Assembly: GCF_015482585.1 (NCBI RefSeq)
Contig: NZ_CP049742.1
Location: forward strand, 1,570,501-1,634,500
DNA from: Mangrovibacillus cuniculi
GTDB lineage: Bacteria; Bacillota; Bacilli; Bacillales; R1DC41
Length of the DNA: 64,000 bases
Direction: 5' to 3'
Under the pieces are notes generated by a model, which was given only the letters and a program-made list of their open reading frames with translations, searched no databases and was not told the DNA's origin. The translations under genes were made by a program, and so were the position numbers. Below are positions 58,041-64,000 of this stretch, in pieces. Numbering within the stretch: position 1 is the stretch's first letter; each line of letters begins with the position of its first letter.

Positions 58041-59333
58041 TCAACTTACATAAAATCTATTTATAAAAGACAGTGCAAATTCCAAATCTACATCAACCTC
58101 TAAGTGTTTAGGCGTCCATGGTATGTATATATCTGGCTTAATTCCAACTTTAGACATTCCTCGACCTTTGTCTATACGTGATAATCTAGAAGTAGGATAA
58201 CTAAACTGAAAACCTTCTTCCCATTCCTGCGTTACTAGATTTGCATAGTCATTTAATCCCTTCGTCGGTCTACCTAATACAGTAACTTTATTAGATTTCT
58301 TACATATTTCTACAAAAGAATCTCCAGAACTCCCACACATTGTATCAGACAAGACTATAACTTTTTTAGGTAATTTAGTCCCTTTCACAAAAGTGTCTGG
58401 AATTATATCTGCAAAATCAAACTGCACAAAGCCCTTACCTTTATTTTTTTCCCATTCTCTTTGAAAAACTCTTAGAAAAGCAATGGTTTCTGGATCTTTT
58501 GTATTTTCTAAATCATTTTGTATTTCTTTCAAAGCTTTATCGGCATTTGCAGAAGTACAGTTAAACAACATAAATTCATCTGTATCTAATAAATCTATAC
58601 CATCTTCAGGCATGATATATGGTAACAAATGATAAAAACTGACATCTGCTCCACCATAATTCACTCTTACATCTATAATCCAATTCTCTTTTTCTACTAA
58701 TAATTCTTGATTTTCATTTATTAATCGTGCGATTGCATCGGAATCCATAAAATCGGTAATAGTTAAAATCAATGTTTTATTATCATATGTTTCTAATGTG
58801 TAACGTGCCTCATAATTTGATCTCTTATAGTTCTGAAATTCTATCTCATATACTTTACCTTGTTGATCTTCTATTACCCCATAGTCATACTTAGTCAAAA
58901 TTGGGGTCCAATTTTCTCTCTCAGGGTGATTTTCATTCAATAAATGTATATGCTTTTGCTTCAATTCTTTGATTGTTTTACCACCCAAAGAATGTATTTT
59001 CATCCCTACCTTTAGTGTATTTTCTGAGGATATCTCTGTAATATAAAGAACTTCTTCATAACGCCTAACTTTAAATCCCTTATGTACATTTTTGACTGGA
59101 TGAATGTTCATATCTTTAAAAGATATATGATGATCTTCATAATTCCGTAAGTAACTTTGTACGAACTCTACAAACTGCTCTCTGGAAATTCTAGATGAAC
59201 TATTTAATTTTATTATTTCTTCTGAATACTCTGTGGAGGTAGTAGCGCTCTGTTTATCTCTACAGCCTGCATAATCATTTTCCATAATAGAAACAATTTC
59301 GTAAAAAATATGTATCACTATTCTATCCCTCAT
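58041..59333 (-). CDS. S41 family C-terminal processing peptidase-like protein
   Basis: Putative serine protease of the S41 (CtpA/tricorn) family. The 430 residues include FYEIVSIMENDYAGCRDKQS near the start and a PDZ-like middle (KVGMKIHSLGGKTIKELKQ). The protease core has WIIDVRVNYGGADVSFYHLLP and the nucleophile context LSDTMCGSSGDSFVEI, then VLGRPTKGLNDYANL. No signal peptide is evident, so it may be cytoplasmic. The next in-frame ATG is at 59285. Confidence 0.85.
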   Translation of the reverse strand: MRDRIVIHIFYEIVSIMENDYAGCRDKQSATTSTEYSEEIIKLNSSSRISREQFVEFVQSYLRNYEDHHISFKDMNIHPVKNVHKGFKVRRYEEVLYITEISSENTLKVGMKIHSLGGKTIKELKQKHIHLLNENHPERENWTPILTKYDYGVIEDQQGKVYEIEFQNYKRSNYEARYTLETYDNKTLILTITDFMDSDAIARLINENQELLVEKENWIIDVRVNYGGADVSFYHLLPYIMPEDGIDLLDTDEFMLFNCTSANADKALKEIQNDLENTKDPETIAFLRVFQREWEKNKGKGFVQFDFADIIPDTFVKGTKLPKKVIVLSDTMCGSSGDSFVEICKKSNKVTVLGRPTKGLNDYANLVTQEWEEGFQFSYPTSRLSRIDKGRGMSKVGIKPDIYIPWTPKHLEVDVDLEFALSFINRFYVS

Positions 59334-59619
59334 TTCTTTGCTAATGTAAATTGCTATGTAAAGTGATAAAAATATTTATTTATTAAAATGTTTTAAGATT
59401 AGAAGGAGTACTTATAATACATTCTACATAGCAGGATCGAAACCACTGATAGTAACCTTGCAAAAAAATAAGTAATCAAAACTTAGGAAAACTTCATCAC
59501 AAGAAGATATCATTTCTCTTTTATTCCAATTGTTTTGTACTTACTAGTATTAGTATATTATGTTAAAGTAATTATATGGAAAAATAATACTATGATCTCA
59601 GATGAGAGGGATGTTAGAA
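59334..59619. other. 286-base intergenic region between divergent genes
   Basis: AT-rich; should hold promoters for both flanking genes. TTGTTT near 59530 and TATATT near 59553 could serve the rightward gene, but no assignment is firm. Confidence 0.3.
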
Positions 59620-60102
59620 ATGAAAAAACTTATTCAGTTCGGCCTTACCATATCTTTTTTACTCTTTTTCCTACTCGTCAGTCTCTATGAAGGATCGGAA
59701 TTACTACAAAACCCTTTTGAATGGGGAAGCTCAACACCAATTACCAATCTATTTCATAAAGAAATTACAGACTCAGAGCAACTATCAAGCCTAGACTTTT
59801 TCTTTTATGCATTAAAATTCAAACCTACCTATCCAATACTCGTTATGCTTACCGCTATCTATTTAATCTTCTTAGTAGGCAGACAACTAGTAAAACATAA
59901 CAATCTACGTTTTCGTTATTTTTCCATATTATTCTCTACATTGCTTTTAATAATTGGCGTTTTTTCACTCGGTTCCACTACTGCAGGAGCCCAACTAGCA
60001 GCAAAAGTACTCCTAGTTACTTCCATGCTCACCTTTGGAATAATCGCATTACAAATTTTTCTTCCCAATAAAACAAATCGTATAGTCAGAAACCTTTTAT
60101 AA
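59620..60102 (+). CDS. Membrane protein, possibly DUF4306 / YjdJ-like
   Basis: About 160 residues from the ATG at 59620, chosen because GAGAGG precedes it by 10 bases (two earlier in-frame ATGs do not fit). Four hydrophobic segments: FGLTISFLLFFLLVSLY, YPILVMLTAIYLIFLVG, ILFSTLLLIIGVFSLGS and VLLVTSMLTFGIIALQIF. The YEGSELLQNPFEW stretch after the first helix recalls YjdJ-type proteins. Function unknown. Confidence 0.65.
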   Translation: MKKLIQFGLTISFLLFFLLVSLYEGSELLQNPFEWGSSTPITNLFHKEITDSEQLSSLDFFFYALKFKPTYPILVMLTAIYLIFLVGRQLVKHNNLRFRYFSILFSTLLLIIGVFSLGSTTAGAQLAAKVLLVTSMLTFGIIALQIFLPNKTNRIVRNLL

Positions 60103-60129
60103 AAAAGAGCTAACCCTCAGCTCTTTTTT
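60101..60129. terminator. Bidirectional terminator between convergent genes
   Basis: AAAAAAGAGCT / AGCTCTTTTTT with a short loop between the membrane-protein gene and the GNAT gene. Confidence 0.88.
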
Positions 60130-60631
60130 ATAGGCTCCACCCATACACCAGCTCCGTAACTTTCACCCCAGCAATCTCGTCTTCCAATGAATCTATCACT
60201 TTTCCACCTAATGCTTCATAAAACTTACACGCGGTGTTACCCTCTAAGACCATTACCAACACAGCCGAATAACCATTATCCTTAAAGCCATTCACTAAAT
60301 TCTGCACTAATAGCTTTCCTAAGCCTAATCCTTGCACCTCTTCTAACAAATAAATCGCATACAACTCCGCATCATGTTCTTTGTAATTACCGCTGCGTTC
60401 CTTTCCTCCAGAAGCAAAACCAACAATCTTGCCATTTGGATCTTCTACAACATAGATACCTCCTAGAGGAATTGCCCCCTCCCAAAGCGGTACTCTCTTT
60501 TCATACGTTAATGAATCTAAATAACTATCTGGTAAGAATCCTTTGTACGTAGTTTTCCAACTATTTACGTGAACCTTTGCTATACAAATTGCATCTTTTT
60601 TCACAGCAGATCTCACAATAAAATTTTGCAT
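60128..60631 (-). CDS. GNAT family N-acetyltransferase
   Basis: A 167-residue acetyltransferase: IAKVHVNSWKTTYKGFLPDSYL at the start and LYAIYLLEEVQGLGLGKLLV as the acetyl-CoA binding motif A. NTACKFYEALGGKVI follows as motif B. Substrate unknown. ATG at 60631. Confidence 0.88.
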   Translation of the reverse strand: MQNFIVRSAVKKDAICIAKVHVNSWKTTYKGFLPDSYLDSLTYEKRVPLWEGAIPLGGIYVVEDPNGKIVGFASGGKERSGNYKEHDAELYAIYLLEEVQGLGLGKLLVQNLVNGFKDNGYSAVLVMVLEGNTACKFYEALGGKVIDSLEDEIAGVKVTELVYGWSL

Positions 60632-60697
60632 AATAGGAAAAATACTCCTTTCATACTTTCGTTTAGAAAATTATAACAGTTTTAGTTATGGATATGT

Positions 60698-60733
60698 AAA
60701 AAAGACCAACTTTATTAGAAGTTAGTCTTTTTA
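60698..60733 (-). terminator. Terminator after the SDR gene
   Basis: AAAAAGACTAACTT / AAGTTGGTCTTTTTT hairpin immediately past the stop codon. Confidence 0.8.
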
Positions 60734-60740
60734 AGCTCAG

Positions 60741-61667
60741 TTATTTAGATTCTATGTCAAATCGCATCCCAACAAGTTCTTCCGAAACCGTCCACAGCCT
60801 CTCCATAACATCCCTACTACCCGCAGAAGCATGTGGAGTTTCTAGAGCAGGATAACCCTTTCTGTTCCCAGCACCATTCGGACCGATATATTCTCCACCT
60901 TTTATCGTTGAACTTGTCGCAGCGTACAAAGTCGGTAATGCACCCATTTCCGCCGATTGAGAAAACAACGGTAATAATAAATTAATAAACCAAGTCGCCT
61001 TCTCTCTTCCAAAACGGAATAAATTCGTGGAAGAGATTCCTGGATGACAGGCAACGCTTTTTATATCTACTCCCGCTTCCTTAAACTTTTCATCCAACGC
61101 TAAAGCAAAATACAAATTAGCTAACTTACTTTGACCATAAAACTTAGATGCCTTATACCCTTTTTCTCCATGTAAATTATCAAAATAAATGTGAGCACCA
61201 CGATGAGCAATCGAACTTAATGTAATTACTCGTGCACCTGGTGTTTTCTTTAATACAGGAATCAGATGTGCCGTTAACGCAAAATGACCTAAATGATTCG
61301 TGCCAAATTGCAACTCAAATCCATCTTTTGTTTTAGAATATGGCGGGAACATCACACCTGCATTATTAATCAACAAATCTAACTGCTCGAAGCGTTGTTG
61401 AAATTCCTCTGAAAATTCCTTCACGCTTAGCAGATCTCCTAGATCTAATTGCATCACGGTTAACTGAGAAGAATTATTTATATTTGTTTTTTCCAGCAGC
61501 TCAATTTTTGCTTCTTCCCCTTTTTGCACATTTCTAACAGCTAAAATAACATGTGCACCTTTTAAGATTAGTGCTTTTGCTGTTTCTAAACCTAAGCCGC
61601 TATTTGCACCAGTAATGATAGCTACCTTATTCTCTATCCCATTCATCTCTTCCAAGTTCCACTTCAT
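60741..61667 (-). CDS. Short-chain dehydrogenase/reductase, retinol-dehydrogenase-like
   Basis: NAD(P)-dependent oxidoreductase. ATG at 61667 follows TTGGAGTGATTTTC and gives 308 residues. Cofactor motif ITGANSGLGLETAKAL, structural LLINNAGVMFPP, catalytic serine in RVITLSSIAHRGA, and YGQSKLANLYFALAL for the YxxxK pair are all present. Substrate cannot be told. An upstream in-frame start at 61730 is unsupported. Confidence 0.9.
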   Translation of the reverse strand: MKWNLEEMNGIENKVAIITGANSGLGLETAKALILKGAHVILAVRNVQKGEEAKIELLEKTNINNSSQLTVMQLDLGDLLSVKEFSEEFQQRFEQLDLLINNAGVMFPPYSKTKDGFELQFGTNHLGHFALTAHLIPVLKKTPGARVITLSSIAHRGAHIYFDNLHGEKGYKASKFYGQSKLANLYFALALDEKFKEAGVDIKSVACHPGISSTNLFRFGREKATWFINLLLPLFSQSAEMGALPTLYAATSSTIKGGEYIGPNGAGNRKGYPALETPHASAGSRDVMERLWTVSEELVGMRFDIESK

Positions 61668-61831
61668 GAAAATCACTCCAATTTCTACACTTATAAAACC
61701 TAGTTTACTTAAATCCGACTTAGGTGTCATTTTTAAAGCTTTTCATTAGGAGATAAATTCATTGGAAAAAACAAGAAAATTAAATATACTTAAGATAACT
61801 ATTACTCTGAGGAGGAAGTAAAATAAAAAAA

Positions 61832-62296
61832 TTGCTTTTCGTATTCCTTGTAGCTATCTCACTTACTGCATGTAAAGCTGATAACACTTGGACACCAAAC
61901 GAAAATCACTTAGTGGAACATTTAGAAGCTCTTGGATATGATGCAATCTCCTTAGAATCAACGAAAGAAATAACATTTACAGAACAAAACTTATCCCTTC
62001 TTCCACATCAACAACTATGGGCTATACAAACAGAAGAAGTAACACCTTATTTAAATAAATCACTAAAAATGTATTCCTTTGTGGTTAAAGGCCATCCCTT
62101 AGATCATTCATATGGAATGGTAACTACGGAAGTTGGACTGTTAGTAGATGCAAACAACATCATTGGTGGCTGGTCATTCCCAATGGAAAAGAACAACAGT
62201 CTAAGCGGCTCCTATTATTCCTTGAATGGATTAACAGCAGAAGAAGTACAAACAAATTATCCGGCTTGGCAAAAAGAGTGGAATGAAAAATACTAG
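61832..62296 (+). CDS. Putative lipoprotein of unknown function
   Basis: The first canonical start is TTG at 61832, giving LLFVFLVAISLTACKAD, a lipoprotein signal with lipobox LTAC. The ribosome site GGAGGAAG (61810-61818) fits better to an ATA codon at 61823, three codons earlier. That start would supply the usual two lysines (KKLLFVF...). The mature part (about 140 residues: WTPNENHLVEHLEALGYDAI ... PAWQKEWNEKY) is not recognised. Extracellular, membrane-tethered. Confidence 0.75.
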   Translation: MLFVFLVAISLTACKADNTWTPNENHLVEHLEALGYDAISLESTKEITFTEQNLSLLPHQQLWAIQTEEVTPYLNKSLKMYSFVVKGHPLDHSYGMVTTEVGLLVDANNIIGGWSFPMEKNNSLSGSYYSLNGLTAEEVQTNYPAWQKEWNEKY

Positions 62297-62383
62297 AAGT
62301 CTTTACGATTTAAATTTTAAATGATTTTTCTTGCTAGAAAGGGGAAGGCTACTGATGAAAATAAATGTTAGGAGGCTTTCCCC

Positions 62384-63073
62384 ATGGAACACCATCAAGA
62401 TCATGCAAGAAATGAATTTTTGTTAAACAAGATGGGCTTTGATCCATCTATGCCAGGACACGAGCAAAGTAAAGAAATGATTCTTCGTCAAGAACCAAGA
62501 ACAGTAAGAGAAACAGGTAGCGGTATTAGTTTAGACAGAGACAAACGTCTAGAAATCGGTCTACATTTAGACGAACATTTATGTGCATTTAACGTCGCTT
62601 TGCACCAATATACTAAACACCACTGGTTAACTGAGGGTGCAGAGTCTTTTGGAAGCTTACATCACATTTTAGATGAGCACGTTGACGTAACAAAGAAACA
62701 TATTGACCAAGTTGGAGAACGCGTTGCAAGACTTGGAGTAGTTCCTACAGCTCACCCAGTTACTCAGCATGCTCTTTCTTATATTAAACACGAGCCAGAA
62801 GGACGTTACACGATGCGTGACTTCCTACGTAACGATTTAGAGCACGAATTAAAGATTCAATTAATGTTGCGCAAAACAATTGATCGCGCACATGAGTTTA
62901 AAGACTTTGGAACAGTACAAGTCCTAGAAGAAATTTTATTAAAGCGTGAAGACTTAGGCTACCATTTATGGTCTCTATTAGAAGATGATTCACTAGTACG
63001 CGGTATGAATCATTTCTTCGAAGGCGGAGATGACGTAGCATCCAATCGTCCATTAAATCCTAAATTGAATTAA
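62384..63073 (+). CDS. Dps-type ferritin-like protein with N-terminal extension
   Basis: Dps (DNA-protecting, iron-storing) family. The dinuclear site motif HHWLTEGAESFGSLHHILDE is at about residues 86-105, and LGVVPTAHPVTQHALSYIKH follows. A final helix holds VLEEILLKREDLGYHLWSLL. At 229 residues it is some 60-70 longer than classical Dps, mainly from an N-terminal segment (HHQDHARNEFLLNKMGFDPS ...). ATG at 62384 follows GTTAGGAGGC. The function of the extension is unknown. Confidence 0.85.
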   Translation: MEHHQDHARNEFLLNKMGFDPSMPGHEQSKEMILRQEPRTVRETGSGISLDRDKRLEIGLHLDEHLCAFNVALHQYTKHHWLTEGAESFGSLHHILDEHVDVTKKHIDQVGERVARLGVVPTAHPVTQHALSYIKHEPEGRYTMRDFLRNDLEHELKIQLMLRKTIDRAHEFKDFGTVQVLEEILLKREDLGYHLWSLLEDDSLVRGMNHFFEGGDDVASNRPLNPKLN

Positions 63074-63079
63074 GATGGT

Positions 63080-63119
63080 AAAAAAATACCCTCTGCAATT
63101 ATTGCAGAGGGCGTTTTTA
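63080..63119. terminator. Terminator between the dps-like gene and yrhC
   Basis: AAATACCCTCTGCAAT / ATTGCAGAGGGCGTTTTT hairpin between convergent genes; serves at least the plus-strand gene. Confidence 0.88.
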
Positions 63120-63347
63120 TGACGAAGCATTATCAATAAATTTCTTATATTTACGAGCTTTCAAAAAGTAAAGTGTACTTCCACATAGGCTCAAAAAGGA
63201 AATAATCATATACGCTAGCTGTTGAGTAGATGTTCTAGTCTCCATAGGCAATAACGCGCCAAGAAAGAACATTGCTCCAATCGCTAACAACACAATACCA
63301 AAGTGACGGTAATCTTTCACTTTTCCTTGCCAATTCTTCAACATCAT
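63117..63347 (-). CDS. yrhC: YrhC family membrane protein
   Basis: A 76-residue protein with two membrane helices (FGIVLLAIGAMFFLGALLP, AYMIISFLSLCGSTLYFLKA). Its position directly after the cystathionine lyase gene matches yrhC of the B. subtilis mccA-mccB-yrhC operon. Function unknown. ATG at 63347 or 63344; AAGGGGTGG precedes both. Confidence 0.82.
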   Translation of the reverse strand: MMLKNWQGKVKDYRHFGIVLLAIGAMFFLGALLPMETRTSTQQLAYMIISFLSLCGSTLYFLKARKYKKFIDNASS

Positions 63348-63415
63348 TACCACCCCTTACTATAGTACTAGTGTAACATAGTAAGAGAAACATTCCGTTT
63401 GGTAATAACTAGAAC

Positions 63416-64000
63416 TTACGCTTCAAAAGCATGCTTTAAATCTTCAATTAAATCCTCTACATCTTCTAATCCGACAGAAATACGAACCAATCCATCCGTA
63501 ATTCCTAACTCTGCACGACGCTCAGCAGGGATAGATGCATGTGTCATTTGAGCTGGTAAAGAAATCAAGCTTTCTACCGCTCCTAAACTTTCTGCTAACG
63601 TGAAATATTTAGTAGAACGTAACACTTGCTCTGCTTTTTCTTTACTTCCAACATCAAAAGAAACCATACCACCGAATCCAGTTGCTTGTTTCTTCGCTAC
63701 CTCATGACCTACATGAGATTCTAGTCCCGGATAATAAATAGTAGATACTAATGGATGTTCCTGTAAGAAATCAACAATCGTTTTCGTATTCTCTTCAATC
63801 TCTTCCATACGAATACCTAACGTCTTAATACCACGGATCAATAACCAGGAATCTTGAGGTCCAAGAACGCCTCCAGTAGAGTTTTGAACAAAATGTAGAT
63901 CTTCCGCTAGCTTTTTCGTTGCTACAACCACTAAACCAGCTACCACATCAGAGTGACCGCCAATGTACTTTGTTGCAGAGTGAAGGACAATGTCTGCACC
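63416..64000 (-). CDS. mccB: Cystathionine gamma-lyase / homocysteine gamma-lyase (partial)
   Basis: PLP-dependent trans-sulfuration enzyme making cysteine from cystathionine. The N-terminal half lies beyond base 64000. The visible 194 codons open with GADIVLHSATKYIGGHSDVV, containing the PLP lysine (SATK). NSTGGVLGPQDSWLLIRGIKTL, YYPGLESH and ESLISLPAQMTHASIP follow, up to GLVRISVGLEDVEDLIEDL. The following yrhC supports mccB over metC/metI, but the family is hard to split by sequence. Confidence 0.9.
   Translation of the reverse strand, partial: GADIVLHSATKYIGGHSDVVAGLVVVATKKLAEDLHFVQNSTGGVLGPQDSWLLIRGIKTLGIRMEEIEENTKTIVDFLQEHPLVSTIYYPGLESHVGHEVAKKQATGFGGMVSFDVGSKEKAEQVLRSTKYFTLAESLGAVESLISLPAQMTHASIPAERRAELGITDGLVRISVGLEDVEDLIEDLKHAFEA

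Overview
The window is a contiguous piece of a low-GC, endospore-forming Bacillaceae chromosome. It carries spoIIP, gpr, sda, pro-sigma-K and a late-sporulation YjcZ peptide, together with the com late-competence operon and a glyQS T-box. From about 1 to 52.8 kb the gene order closely follows the B. subtilis sigA-to-sigK interval read backwards, and most genes lie on the minus strand. I cannot name the species from sequence alone.

Layout: 0-2.9 kb holds sigA (partial), dnaG and yqxD. 3.3-8.8 kb holds a small orphan gene, the ppsR-type regulator with ccpN, and glyQS behind a glycine T-box. 8.9-20.8 kb is the long recO-yqzL-era-cdd-dgkA-ybeY-pgpH-phoH-yqfD-yqfC-(yqfB position)-floA-nfeD-yqeY-rpsU run. 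21.3-33.3 kb holds deoC, mtaB, rsmE, prmA, the hrcA-grpE-dnaK-dnaJ heat-shock operon under a CIRCE operator, hemW and lepA. An IS3/IS150-type insertion sequence sits at 33.55-34.98 kb. 35.1-39.9 kb holds yqxA, spoIIP, gpr, rpsT, holA and yqzM. 40-49.6 kb holds comEC/EB/EA, comER and yqeM-rsfS-yqeK-nadD-yhbY-aroE-yqeH-yqeG. 49.7-52.8 kb holds sda with a DnaA-box cluster, psd, pssA, a yjcZ-like gene and an uninterrupted sigK. 52.9-63.1 kb is an accessory stretch of small enzymes (VOC, GrpB, S51 peptidase, two GNATs, DinB, S41 protease, SDR, a Dps-type protein) and short membrane proteins of unknown role. The window ends in yrhC and the start-truncated mccB.

Two things stand out. First, the intergenic DNA carries several families of structured repeats. 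One (about 62-64 bp, with a conserved GTGAT hairpin loop and covarying stems) begins immediately after the T-tract of an intrinsic terminator at all three full-length sites, with a decayed fourth case. A second, GC-rich element (GGCGCGCGTTTAG...GCGCACC) also shows compensatory stem changes between copies and hosts a copy of the first family. A third, larger inverted-repeat element has been entered by other elements, including the IS, which sits in the loop of its hairpin. Second, four conserved but individually dispensable genes (yqfD, rsmE, hrcA, comEC) are each broken by what looks like the loss of a single base in a homopolymer. This pattern fits residual sequencing error better than four independent fresh pseudogenes, but raw reads are needed to decide.

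Functionally the window combines core replication, transcription and translation genes, the HrcA-controlled chaperones, membrane phospholipid synthesis, DNA-uptake machinery, and several steps linking replication to sporulation (DnaA boxes at sda, SpoIIP, GPR, sigma-K).
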